Numbered from the stretch's first letter, positions 19,209-28,600 are shown. The stretch: 64,000 nt of DNA from Prorocentrum cordatum (GCA_963575745.1 CAUYUJ010019082.1:250001-314000), one strand, 5' to 3'. The notes: generated from the letters alone by a model not told the origin. Numbers and translations: made by a program.

Positions 19209-20153
19209 TCACCCTAGGTTCGTCATCCACGCACAACCCCCCGGACCGTCGTCATCATCGGAATCGGCCTCGGAGTCTGGCGGTGGAGCGTCCTCGCCTC
19301 CTCGAGGAGGCGGTGGCATGATTATGGCGGGATCCTCTGCGCAAAACGGATGGACCGATTGCGCCCCTGTCCCCTGCCCCGAACCGTCTGGGACGGCTGC
19401 GGCCTCGCAGGCTGGAGGGATCGTAACGGAGCGCACTTCGGCCATCGCCTGCTCGTACGCTTCCCTCAAAGGGAACTGAGGAGATTGGTCCTCAGCAGTG
19501 CCATCCAAGATGTTGCTATAGACCTGATCAGACTTCTCCATGGTGGGTCGTTTACCCTCGGGCGTGCGCCCTGGTTCCATACTAAGCCCATCTGGTTGTC
19601 TTAGCGGCACAACGTAGCTCTCTGGGCCAACCATACCCCCCGCTTTGTGCACATACCCTAGGTATATCCCAGGGATGATTGTTCCGCCAGTCTTGGCTGT
19701 CCGAAATCTCGATTCTGGCGGGGATACATAGCGCACGAGAGACCCGAAGGGAAGAAGCGGCGCCTCAAACGGGCGTCCGAAGCGACGTTCCCGACTTCCT
19801 TTCCTCAGGGGTCCTTGCATTGTAGCAAAGACAAAAATATCTGACGGCATACGTCCAATATGGTGGTGGGAGACAGGCCTGCATGAGCAGCGCTCGGGCC
19901 CCCATCTGTACCGCGCCGTTCGCACGCTCGGCAACAGCGTTTTGTTTCTTTTTTTTCCTGGGATGGTAGGATCATGGGCAATCTTAAGCTCGTAACATGC
20001 CCTTGCAAGCTCGCGTGCACCATCTGTATAACAATGCTCTAACTTCTCTCCCGGGGCTTTAAGGTTTACTAAAAAGTTACAAATGTGAACCGCAGACTTG
20101 TCGTGTACACCCTGAGCGGCGAGGAAATTGCTCGGTCGCGAAAAGTCACGCAC
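19209..20153 (-). pseudogene. Integrase catalytic core and C-terminal region (frameshifted)
   Basis: The frame includes LEHCYTDGARELARACYELK, with the second catalytic Asp. Immediately after, at the poly-A run in AAAAAAAGAAAC (plus-strand T-run near 19950), the sense frame moves by one base. The other frame reads NAVAERANGAVQMGARALLM, with the third catalytic Glu in the usual AER context. The first frame resumes with the C-terminal region (FEAPLLPFGSLVRYVSPPES and TIIPGIYLGYVHKAGG), typical of copia polyproteins. Confidence 0.75.
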
Positions 20154-21310
20154 GCGGTCTCATCGTGGAGCCCCCGCGAGAATTCATCCATCGCAAACCA
20201 ATGATCCATCGTCGTCAGGTGTCCAAACGAAGTGGGGTTAGCGTATGGGCGGGGAACCTTCAGCCCTTTGTTGCGCGCTTTGCGCTGCTGTCGTCTGATA
20301 ACTTTGGCCCAATTGCATACTGAGCAATACGGGTTCTTGGGAGTGTGAGTTAGGGGATGCGGCAGGGAGGCTGCGGCCTTTTTGAGCCGCTCGGCAAGGG
20401 AACCCGACGCCTCAACCTCTGCGTCGTCTGGGTCTGGCTCTGACGGTGCGTCGACGTCGACCAGGTCGACGCTGTCAGCGTCTCCAACTTCGCCCTCCTC
20501 GGGCCCGGGGGCCGCGTCGCACGCATTGGAGTTCAACCCTCGATCCATGTCGTAGGGGAGGTACCCTGCGACCCCGTGCCAACAAGGGCTATTATATTCG
20601 GCTGCGCAGGCCACAGCTTTGCCGGGCTGCTCATCGGCCTGACCGACGGCTTGGCCGTGGCCGGGCAAAGTCGAGAGACATTTGGAGGCAGCAACGCCGG
20701 TCGGTGACCGACTCCAACCGCTTTCGCTAGCCTGACGAGGCGAATTGTAGAAATAAGTGATGGTACCCGCAGAGTCTAATGAGGACGGAAAAACGGGCGC
20801 GAGCTCAGTCGGCCGTCCGTCAACACAGCTGTGGTCGCCAATCAACTCATGTGTATGCAAATCTATGGTTACGCGAGTCCGAACAGCATGGAGCGGAAGG
20901 CCTCCCGCTGATTCCACATTGCCCAGAAATGCCTTGGCGCCTGGCGTCACGCAAAACCACCGCTCGGGAGGTTCACCCTCCCCAGTGGCAACCGCGCACA
21001 TCCACTGACCCAGCGCCTCTTTGCCTGAAAGGGTCAAGTATGGGATCTTGCCCTCAACGACCAGGTCCACTCTTTGACCGTTGGGCAACAAAAGGTAGGG
21101 CCTTCGGCCGGCTGGCCAGAAGAAACTAAAGCCGTGATCCACGCACCGCTCTCCTACCGAGATCACGCACGGTGTCTCCGGCATGACCAAAGCGTTAAAA
21201 CTACCAACCTTAAATTTAGGGCATGCGATGCGAACTGAACCGAGGGCTTTTGATTCTCCCCCGGCAGTATTCAGAGTGATCGATTGCGGAAGCTTTCGGA
21301 TCAGTGTCAT
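20069..21310 (-). CDS. Protease C-terminal part and integrase N-terminal zinc-binding region
   Basis: After ITLNTAGGE the frame reads PCVISVGERCVDHGFSFFWP and later GKIPYLTL, the conserved stretch after the active site in dinoflagellate-type copia proteases. About 150 residues of variable acidic linker follow. Then comes the integrase zinc motif (HPLTHTPKNPYCSVCNWAK, His/His then Cys-x2-Cys). The start of the catalytic core follows, with LTTMDHWFAMDEF carrying the first catalytic Asp. The 20153 frame then takes over. Confidence 0.75.
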   Translation of the reverse strand: MTLIRKLPQSITLNTAGGESKALGSVRIACPKFKVGSFNALVMPETPCVISVGERCVDHGFSFFWPAGRRPYLLLPNGQRVDLVVEGKIPYLTLSGKEALGQWMCAVATGEGEPPERWFCVTPGAKAFLGNVESAGGLPLHAVRTRVTIDLHTHELIGDHSCVDGRPTELAPVFPSSLDSAGTITYFYNSPRQASESGWSRSPTGVAASKCLSTLPGHGQAVGQADEQPGKAVACAAEYNSPCWHGVAGYLPYDMDRGLNSNACDAAPGPEEGEVGDADSVDLVDVDAPSEPDPDDAEVEASGSLAERLKKAAASLPHPLTHTPKNPYCSVCNWAKVIRRQQRKARNKGLKVPRPYANPTSFGHLTTMDHWFAMDEFSRGLHDETACVTFRDRAISSPLRVYTTSLRFTFVTF

Positions 21311-21350
21311 TGCACCTGCACTCTTAATATACCTTGTCCGCTATGAGGTT

Positions 21351-22072
21351 TTACCCACACCCTGTATAAATCATGAAGCTCAGCGCTCCAAGATACGCAG
21401 CGCCTTTGTCTGTGCATCCCGCAGCGGCTGTGCCGTGTGGGTCCTCTTCCCCCTCCTCAGTCCTCAACCAAAGGTGCCAGACGTCATCTTGTAGGTCCGA
21501 CGCCCTGATCAGGGTCTCCGCCGCAGACGCTCTCCACTGGGTGGACAACTGCTGGCGCATTTCAGCTGGAGGCCCCCGCCTGTCTTCGTCACTCGACGAG
21601 AGGGCAACTCTTTCAGGTCGTGGCGACGCGCCTTCCTACAAGCGATGGCGGGCTCCGCAGTCGAGGGGCGAAATCGGACGCGGAATTTGCACCGACCCTT
21701 CATCTGAGATCGAATGCAACTCTTGCAATGGGACTCGCTCCAATACATCTTGATAGCGCCCCGAGAAAGAGGATGCAGGAACTTGGCAATCATATTTACA
21801 AGACTTGCAACTTGCTGCCTGCACTCGTGAAGGGACTCTTCACGGGAGGGGTATGTTTCGACTCCTCCATTTATATTTATAGAGACCTTTGGAAAATGAG
21901 GGCCGGCCTGCTTCTGCCCAGGGGGGCCCCGAACAAACGGGGCGGGGCATGCTATCGCGCCCAAGCCGACTGGGTCAGCGCACGCCTCCCTGCCCCCCCG
22001 CTTTCGGTTTGACCGACGCGGGCGTCGCCGCAACCGTCTAGCGAGGAAGGCAAGAAAGAGCACCCTTAACAA
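21351..22072 (-). pseudogene. Gag-protease junction and degenerate protease active site
   Basis: Two frames (22072-21509 and 21560-21351). The first is basic and Cys-containing, with little resemblance to anything. The second ends FMIYTGCG (about 21374-21351), followed by a stop. It aligns with the family's DTGCG active site, but Tyr replaces Asp, so the protease would be inactive. Confidence 0.5.
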
Positions 22073-22129
22073 AATTATTACAATCAGTCTGCCTGCGCTG
22101 GCAGCTGGGCTACCAATGCGGAGCCAGTG

Positions 22130-23464
22130 TCACGGGTGGTTGGGTGTGGTCTGAGCGAACCAATACTCCTTTCCACGCGTGCGCTTTCCCGTTTCCTTGA
22201 AAGAGCGACATATCATGTCTTTGCCTTTGCCTCTGCCTTTGTTATTGCCCCCATCTTTCTTTCGTGTTTCCGAACTGGTGCTGGAGGCCCTAGAGCCACC
22301 ACCACCCACAGACGAAGCAACATTTGCGGCCGCGGCATTGGCCTGTTTGATTGTGCGCTCATACTTTAGACTCTGACCTGCATTAAACTTCGCTTGTGCA
22401 TACTTGTCTCGCTTGAGCTTTTCTGCGTCTTTCAAGGCTCTGTGTTCCCTGTAGCAGCCGTCAGGAGGTCCACGGCAGTTCTTGGGATCCCGTGAGTAAG
22501 GGTAACACGGCATCTTGCTCTGTTTTCTACCTGAACGATCGGATTGACTCCTATTCCGTTGCTGCGCACCCTTTTTACGGCTACCCGTCGGGGTCTGTGA
22601 CCGGCTCTGGGCCTTTCGGCCTCCGCCTTTAGGTTTCTCAGACCTCCCTCTGGGATTCGAATTCGGAGCCGGGGCAGCATTCGACTTAGCCCCCGCGCCC
22701 GGCTGGGCCGGTGCGGCGGCTTTGGGCTTCTTGTGATTAAACGGGCATCCCTGACCTGCATGCGGGCAAGTATCTCCTTTACGCACAAACTTGCACGTCG
22801 TCTCGCCCTCGGTCAATCCGCTCTTCATAACATCCGTGGATTTCCTGAGACGGGCTGCCACTTCTGCCGCAGCGGCTTTGCCGTTGGCACCTCGACGATT
22901 GTCAGCGCCATTGCCTCCACCACCGCCTAACCGCGTCTGTCGATCACGTTGGTTCGGAGCACCCTCATGCATACTGATGTTCCATTCTTCCTTCTCACGC
23001 AACATCATCCAGTCAATTTGAGATATGAGCCATTCGTAGGTTCTTGCGGCCTCTCCTAGCTTGTCCGTGGGCAAATCATAAAGTTGGAAAGCAAGCTCCA
23101 ACTTCTTCGGCTTCCTGCATTGCTCGATGAAGTGTGCATGGATCGAAGCTCTCGTCTCGTCAGATGGGGGTCGTACGCCGTGAAGATGCTGATAAGCATC
23201 TGTCCACTCATTATAGAAATGGTATAAATCATCGTCTGAGCGATTGGGGTCAATGACTACCTGAAAGATGTCACGCGACATGCGATGTTGACCTAACTCC
23301 GATCTGACGGAACACCAGTAACAAATGGCTAGTATCATTTCGCGCCCCGTCAAAAAGCCTCTGCTCGTTCTGGGCGCCGTATTCCATTCGATTGATCTGT
23401 TGAAGGAAATGCATGTGATGAGTGGAAAGACCGCGATTCCTACGCATTTTCTTGAACTTCTCAA
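22130..23464 (-). CDS. Gag-like protein with tandem CCCH zinc fingers
   Basis: The protein-like part starts near residue 41 (GREMILAICYWC), where the upstream gag frame (24026-23271) joins by a shift near 23345. About 170 residues of helical, Trp/Asp-rich sequence resemble a capsid-like region. Two zinc fingers follow: C224-x8-C233-x6-C240-x3-H244, and C320-x9-C330-x6-C337-x3-H341, in place of the CCHC knuckle usual in copia gag. Between them lies a Ser/Arg/Lys/Pro-rich region. The tail has Ser/Thr stretches and Lys-rich GNNKGRGKGKDM. It probably binds RNA or DNA. Confidence 0.65.
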   Translation of the reverse strand: MRSSRKCVGIAVFPLITCISFNRSIEWNTAPRTSRGFLTGREMILAICYWCSVRSELGQHRMSRDIFQVVIDPNRSDDDLYHFYNEWTDAYQHLHGVRPPSDETRASIHAHFIEQCRKPKKLELAFQLYDLPTDKLGEAARTYEWLISQIDWMMLREKEEWNISMHEGAPNQRDRQTRLGGGGGNGADNRRGANGKAAAAEVAARLRKSTDVMKSGLTEGETTCKFVRKGDTCPHAGQGCPFNHKKPKAAAPAQPGAGAKSNAAPAPNSNPRGRSEKPKGGGRKAQSRSQTPTGSRKKGAQQRNRSQSDRSGRKQSKMPCYPYSRDPKNCRGPPDGCYREHRALKDAEKLKRDKYAQAKFNAGQSLKYERTIKQANAAAANVASSVGGGGSRASSTSSETRKKDGGNNKGRGKGKDMICRSFKETGKRTRGKEYWFAQTTPNHP

Positions 23465-24026
23465 TCAAGTTAGTAGCGATCATAATGTCCAGACGTTGGA
23501 AGCGACCCCGGTTTCTGAGCTGTTCGTTATCCACAGATGGGCCCATTGTTTCCATGATCCAGAGCTGTGCTTCTCGAATCTCAGGAGACGAGCCAGCAAC
23601 AGCACGAACCGTATGCATCTGCCACTCCCGTATGCTTGTGACATCGGGAATGTCCATCAGATCAACCTTCTGATTGTTTCCAACCTGTCTCCACTGATCT
23701 AAAGGGGTACCCGCATCAAGACCTCCCGGGTCACGTGGCCCTCCCAGACCCTGAGGTCCGCCACGACCACCTCCGCCGCCTGGGGGTCCAGGACCCCCCG
23801 AACCCCCTGGAGGCGGCTTATCCGACTGGTCTCGAATGGCGCTAGCAAGTGCCGACGAAACCTCGGCACTTGGTGCGGTACTATGATCATCCCCATACTT
23901 TTCTTGTCCTGCCCCGCCTGGCGGCGCGGCCGCCGGCGCATGGCCTTTATCTCCACCAGACGGCTGGGCCGTTAGCGGTTTTGCTGGCCCTTCCTTGGCG
24001 AAAGGGTGATAGTTGACGAAAGTCAC
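23271..24026 (-). CDS. Gag-like N-terminal part
   Basis: Starting near ATG 24026 (TFVNYHPFAKEG), the frame has a Pro/Gly-rich linker (GGSGGPGPPGGGGGRG). A helical region follows, with REAQLWIMETMGPSVDNEQL, RLDIMIATNLIEKFKKMRRN and HHMHFLQQINRM. It then shifts into the 23464 frame, which continues the same fold. This is a typical gag capsid arrangement in position and character, though sequence similarity to a named family cannot be shown. Confidence 0.55.
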   Translation of the reverse strand: MTFVNYHPFAKEGPAKPLTAQPSGGDKGHAPAAAPPGGAGQEKYGDDHSTAPSAEVSSALASAIRDQSDKPPPGGSGGPGPPGGGGGRGGPQGLGGPRDPGGLDAGTPLDQWRQVGNNQKVDLMDIPDVTSIREWQMHTVRAVAGSSPEIREAQLWIMETMGPSVDNEQLRNRGRFQRLDIMIATNLIEKFKKMRRNRGLSTHHMHFLQQINRMEYGAQNEQRLFDGARNDTSHLLLVFRQIGVRSTSHVA

Positions 24027-24043
24027 GTTATCGGGGGTACCTG

Positions 24044-24460
24044 TCAGATCCGCGCTGATGGGCGCGCCGTTCCCGGAGGTGCCAGGCTCGGCGACCTTCG
24101 GTTACAGGGCCAGGAATAGTATAAGGGGGCTGCATGGTAGGCCTCAAAGGCGTCTTCTGTGAAAGCAAAATGGACTGAACTTGGGCAATTCAAACTTTTC
24201 TCGATATATAGAAAAATGTCCAGTCCAATTGACCTCGTCATCTCTTTCGTTCTTTCGATTATGGCCCCTTCACGGTCGGCAATTTGCAGCGAATGCTGCA
24301 CGTTCTGCCCTTTCTCTTTCAAGGACTCGTTGATGATAGTTTTGAGCTCCATCAACTCTTTCTCTGATGCATCTGCGCGCGCCAGAGCCTCATCCTTCTC
24401 CCGGATGTTGGCAACTGACCTTTCTGAGCTCATTCTAATCTGCTCCTCAGCCTGCTCCAT
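24044..24460 (-). CDS. Coiled-coil segment of element N-terminal region
   Basis: The first 80 residues form an obvious heptad-rich helix (EEQIRMSSERSVANIREKDE, ASEKELMELKTIINESLKEK), followed by a short globular stretch. In-frame sequence upstream of the ATG also looks coding beyond a TAA at about 24493. It could multimerise a structural protein. Confidence 0.5.
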   Translation of the reverse strand: MEQAEEQIRMSSERSVANIREKDEALARADASEKELMELKTIINESLKEKGQNVQHSLQIADREGAIIERTKEMTRSIGLDIFLYIEKSLNCPSSVHFAFTEDAFEAYHAAPLYYSWPCNRRSPSLAPPGTARPSARI

Positions 24461-24533
24461 TATCCGCTGTGCGTTAAGTTTACCAGCACTAAATTAATCA
24501 AGGAGCGCCTGCTGTTGAGCCCGAAAGTTATGA

Positions 24534-25003
24534 TCAGCACTGCATTCGCCATTGCTCGCCCCGCTCCTCCTGTTCTGCCGGCAAACACTTTTGTTGAGTA
24601 CATGTGAAACACCGTCTGGTGATCGTATTGAAGTGGTCTTTACAGCTTGGCAATCCACAAGTGGCGCATTCTCCAACTTTCGGATTCGAGCAAATCGAGC
24701 AACTCCCCTCGTCAACCCATCTCGCGGGCTGCGGCTGCGGCGCAGCCCTTGCTCGCAGCATTGGCGGCATCCCGCCCCCCATGGTCGCTAAGCAAGGCTG
24801 GGCCTGCGAGGGCTTCGCGCCGAACGGCTGGGCCCCGGCGATGGTCGTCTACTCGCCCCAGCCGGCTTGGCCGGTGGGCACGTATTGTCGCCTGACTGCA
24901 TACGCTGAAGAGATGCTCTGGCGTTCTCGTGTAACTTGAGCTCTTCTCGATACTGATTATTCTGATCAACTGTCGTCGCAGCTACAGTCTGGGTATTGGC
25001 CAC
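24534..25003 (-). CDS. Coiled-coil plus Cys-rich (zinc-binding-like) segment
   Basis: Frame 25003-24788 has a short helix (NQYREELKLHENARASLQRM) leading to PPAKPAG. A frameshift connects to frame 24782-24534, which contains CSICSNPKVGECATCGLPSC, then H and CFTCTQQKC. Eight Cys in Cys-x2-Cys pairs suggest a treble-clef or B-box-like metal site. No named family can be confirmed. Confidence 0.5.
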
Positions 25004-26157
25004 TTCCAGCCTGGCAGTGTGAAGTTGTTCTTGGAGCTCCTGATTTTCTTGTTCTGCCCTGCAGCAGCGGCGGATGCTGTCGCGGCATCAACAGACTGAC
25101 TATTCGCCGTCATTGCGTCCTGTCGTTCGGAAGATATCGTCTCAGCAATTCTGTTCTCGGCTTCTTCTGCCGCGCGCTGCTGGGCAACCGCGGTTCGATA
25201 GGACATTTGTTCCATCAGCTCTTCTTCCCGCTTTCTGGCAGCTTCGGCCAGAGCGAGTCTTTCGGCCTCGAACTTCTTCCGAACGTCATCAATAACTGCA
25301 TTCATTTCTTCTCGGCCCAGTCAGGCCTGCTCGGCCCCCTGGGCTTCGCGGACCAGAATTTCTTGCTGAGTCTTGGCCTCGACAAATCTAGCCTGATCCC
25401 GCATAGCTTGGATGAGAAGGCACGAGCAGTTATGCTCTTCCATCTGGAAGCAATCCTCACGCAACCATCGATTGCAACTGTTGGGACACGCATCAGAACA
25501 ACTTCCAAACACTGGGCGCTTACAGGGCCCTTCCTGTTTGTGAGCTTTCCCCGGGCATCTGCTTTCCGCCCGGGGCGGGCAGTTGGGGCCCCGGTTCCAG
25601 CACACCTCGCGCATGGATATTGTACTGTTGCTCCTCGAAGTGGATCGGGCACCAGATCGTGGCATCTTGGGCCTTCCCCTGCTCGAAGCAGACGATCGAG
25701 GGCGGACGTGCGTGCCCCCTGGTGGCCTGGCCGCCTCTCGAAGCTCCCCATCCCTTTCGTCTTCTCTGATCAACTCATTTAGCGAAGCCGGGGGGGTGGG
25801 CATTTCATCATCCTCAACTACGGTGGGCATCGACGGTTGCCAATCGCCTGTGGCGACGGCAATTCGATAGAACCCTTCCTGAAGCGGGGAATCATTCAAC
25901 TCGTAATCTTCATTCCTGTGCTTCTTGAATTGAGGAGCGGGAGTTCGTCCCGTGATCTCCCGGTCGTGCTTCGCATGAGACTGGTACCCCATTTCGACCT
26001 CGACCGCCTGGGGCGGCAGGTCACTTATCACGGTATCCGAGTCTGGTTCTGCAAACGCTTTCCCAAGGGCCTCCAAGTGATCATAGTCAATTGTCTCCTG
26101 CCCAGGGGGCGACCTCCCGTCCTGGGCGGGATGGTCTGCAGCAATTATCGATGACAA
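24982..26157 (-). CDS. Cys-rich domain and long coiled coil, interrupted by one TGA
   Basis: Frame 26157-25321 and frame 25305-24982 are the same phase, separated only by a TGA at 25323-25321. The first has an acidic N-terminal part, a basic Ser/Arg patch and a Cys-rich region (about 13 Cys, including GSCSDACPNSCNRW and a final HNCSC) followed by helix. After the stop the helix continues as a strong coiled coil (RKKFEAERLALAEAARKREE). One protein with a nonsense mutation is the simplest reading. Confidence 0.55.
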
Positions 26158-26842
26158 ATCTCGGCTTTAATACTTGATAACTGGCGTATTCAATGTCTTC
26201 CTCCATGGAGTTGCTGTCGTCTTCATCATTAAGATGTTCGTCACTATCTTGGCCGGTTTGTCCGTTCAAGGCTATCGGGATGGGGTGGGTCCCTTGAGAA
26301 TTCCCCCATCCGTCTGGGGCGGCGGGGTACACACCGCCGGACTCCTCAGCTTCTCGCGACCCACTGGCTTGGCCAGCGGCCGGCGCGATAGCCCGCATGG
26401 CAATCGGGCTGGAATGTATGGTCTCAGAGGATTCGGCAATCCAAAATGAAAAGGCTCCTCGTCTGACATTAGCTGTTGTGCCATCCCACCTCGTCGGGCC
26501 TGGGGTCTGTTCACGATCGCCGATCGGAATTCGAGAGGGAGAACCATCGACTGACAAATATATAACTTCTCCCCTACCCCTTTCCACGAGAAATCCGAGT
26601 GGTATTGAAGAGGGAAGGCGGCCCCTCCCCGGGCCGCCGTCCTGTTGTTCTTGCCCGTCACGTTGTACAATTTGCGATCCGACGGGCAATTTGGCTGTCA
26701 CATCATACCTCATCCATGTTGCGACCTGGTCGCGGGTTTCGGCTGATGACCAATCTTTCCTCTGAGAATCGGGGTAAGATGCCAAAGGAACTAAGGTCTC
26801 ATGTTGACTCTGCTCAGTGGTAGAGGATACGGGATGAGACAT
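26087..26842 (-). CDS. First ORF of the element, starting inside the 5' LTR
   Basis: The ATG at 26842-26840 lies inside the right-hand LTR, so about 29 codons (SHPVSSTTEQSQHETLVPL and onward) are LTR-encoded. In yeast Ty1 the gag ORF also begins inside the LTR. The rest is polar with GQEQQDGGPGRG, a Pro/Gly-rich centre and an acidic end (SDEHLNDEDDSNSMEEDIEY). It probably continues into the 26157 frame by a shift. No domain is recognised. Confidence 0.5.
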   Translation of the reverse strand: MSHPVSSTTEQSQHETLVPLASYPDSQRKDWSSAETRDQVATWMRYDVTAKLPVGSQIVQRDGQEQQDGGPGRGRLPSSIPLGFLVERGRGEVIYLSVDGSPSRIPIGDREQTPGPTRWDGTTANVRRGAFSFWIAESSETIHSSPIAMRAIAPAAGQASGSREAEESGGVYPAAPDGWGNSQGTHPIPIALNGQTGQDSDEHLNDEDDSNSMEEDIEYASYQVLKPRFVIDNCCRPSRPGREVAPWAGDN

Positions 26843-27050
26843 CGATGAAACTATCCGTTAAGCAACTGCGCTCAAATATAGGAAGGGGGGAGGTCTGGCC
26901 GGCCGACGACCGACGACGGGCGCAGGCCGAAGGCTGGCGCGCTCCTTTTCACGCTTGAGCAGCAAACAGCTGCATATCAACGTCAAGGTAGGACAGGGCA
27001 GGCAGCAGAAGAGGCAAGTGCAGAATGAGGCGGAGAGGAGCAGATTTACT
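26754..27050 (-). repeat. 5' long terminal repeat of giant copia-like element
   Basis: Direct partner of 3366-3659. On the minus strand the repeat ends GGAAAGA, and the internal sequence begins T-TGGTCATCAGCC. TGG is the usual first triplet of a primer-binding site (complement of tRNA CCA), but I cannot match a specific tRNA. Start-proximal codons of the first ORF lie at its inner edge. Confidence 0.8.
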
Positions 27051-27059
27051 GTTTTTCGA

Positions 27060-27690
27060 CACCCCTCACGAGGATCGCGGCTTCCGATGGGGGGAGCCGC
27101 AATCGATCGCCCCTCCCCTCGCCCCCGCGAGCTTCCCAAGAGGCTCCAGGGGGCCCCGAGACGCCGCCAAGGAGCTCTAAGAGGCCCCCAAAAAGCTCCC
27201 AAGAGGCCCAATAAGAGCCCCACGAGAGGCTTCAAAGTCGCTCCCATTTGCTCCCAAAAGGCCCCATCCGCCCCCAGAAACGCTCCTAAGGGGCTCCACC
27301 CGCTCCCAAGAGCCTCCCAAGAGGCTCCGCGGGCCTTCGACGCGCCGCCACGCAGCCTCGAGAAGCATTAAAGAAGTCCCCAAAAGGCTCCCAAGAGGGC
27401 CCAAAACCGCCCCAGAAGGGCCCCAAGACGACCCAAGAGGCCTCCAAGACGGCCCAGGAGGCCCCCAAGACGGCTCCAAGAGGGTGTCCAGACGGGAGAC
27501 CCGCACGGATATTGCGATCCCTCGGCCCGAGAGGCCCCCAGGAGCGCCCAGGACGCCTCCGAAAGGCTCCCAGGAGGCCCCTGGAGGCCCCCAAGAGGCC
27601 CTAAGATACCCCCGCGAGGCCCTCAGGAGGCCTCCAAGATGCCCCCAAGCGGCCCCAAGAGGCCCCCCAGAGCACGCAAGCAAGAGCCAG
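27060..27690. repeat. CCAAGAGGCCCC-type periodic repeat
   Basis: Irregularly repeated CAAGAGGCCCCC, AAGACGGCCC and AAAAGCTCCC phrases at 12-30 bp spacing. Minus-strand frames translate to Gly/Leu/Ala/Ser/Trp-rich low complexity (LGASWGPLG style), open only because of the repeat. The same family recurs at 38.36-38.72, 40.47-40.67, 58.87-59.3 and 59.9-60.35 kb. Confidence 0.7.
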
Positions 27691-28600
27691 CGATGCTACA
27701 ATATGGGCCGGCGGAATGAGCGAAGCGATTGAATAAACAACGCTAGAGAGGCGCTACAGGGAGGAAGCAGGGTGTTTAACAAAAGCTCAAACTTCTCATG
27801 GTGTTTGCTTAATGTCAATCGCCCTCGCATGATGTGCCCAGACGCTATCAAAACGGTGCCGAGGCATCCTCCCAGCACAGCTCTGATAGATCCGACTGTG
27901 ATAGAGAGAGGGTCGGTACCCTACTTGCCCCAGTTGAAGAGATGCTGGATGTCGCTGGAAACGCATATGGCTTTCAACTCAGAAGCGTATAGCATGCATG
28001 TGAGAGGCGTATGGCGCCTGCACGAGAACTGTAGGTTTTTGATAAGCACACGAACCCTTGTTTTCTACATGACCGAATTCACCTGTATTCGATTGAGGAG
28101 CATGCGGCTGTAATGTGAGAAGCGTGCGGGTTTTCACATGTAGTGCGCATGACCTTTCCGCATATGAATGGCTACTGATCTCGCGAACGAAGCGCATGGT
28201 TCTCGCTTGAGCAACGCATTGTGCTCACGTTAGATGAGGCATGACTCTCCAGCACTGGAGACGCATATATGTTTCGTTGTAGAATAACAGCCCAGTTGCA
28301 TGACAAGCATGTGGCTGTCCATGTGGACACAATACTGAGTTCGTACGATGCGCGGGCAGAATTTGATTGCCGCCTGGGGGGGGCATGTTGCTTTCACGTG
28401 GGGAACATGTAGCGTTCGCGTACTAGACATATACCAAATTCTGCGGTCATCATGACGGCTGTTGCAAAAGAAACAGACATGTCGCATCATGAGCGTACGG
28501 GGTTCAACTCGAAACTGTACTTCACATAGTTATGTAATCCACGTTAGAAAACATGAATTCAAATAGCACGTCTTGCTTCATGTGGCGGCGACCCACCCGC
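27690..28600. other. Spacer with GCGTATGGC-type repeat, no gene seen
   Basis: AT-richer than its surroundings. From 27950 to 28260 it contains phrases like ACGCATATGGCTTT, GAAGCGTAT and GAGAGGCGTATGGC that resemble 1800-2250. No convincing ORF. Confidence 0.5.

Larger units (their letters stand above)
3366..27050 (-). mobile_element. Giant decayed Ty1/copia-type LTR retroelement with accessory domains
   Basis: Two direct ~295-bp repeats bracket 23.1 kb. A nearly unbroken chain of overlapping minus-strand ORFs runs through it, with no competing plus-strand gene. The domain order gag, protease, integrase, reverse transcriptase, RNase H is that of Ty1/copia (integrase before RT). About 11 kb of coding-like sequence follows RNase H, including methyltransferase-like and Tpt1/KptA-like domains. 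Reading frames are broken by many single-base shifts and some in-frame stops, and the LTRs differ at about 4% of positions, so this copy is old and inactive. An alternative is two or more fused elements, but no internal LTR was found. Confidence 0.8.

Noticed and set aside
22130-22500. A plus-strand gene opposite the gag
   Set aside because: Short plus-strand frames have no motif, while the minus strand has tandem CCCH fingers and continuous coding composition.
26730-26754. Specific tRNA primer-binding site
   Set aside because: The sequence after the LTR begins TGG, but the following bases do not match a tRNA 3' end that I can name.
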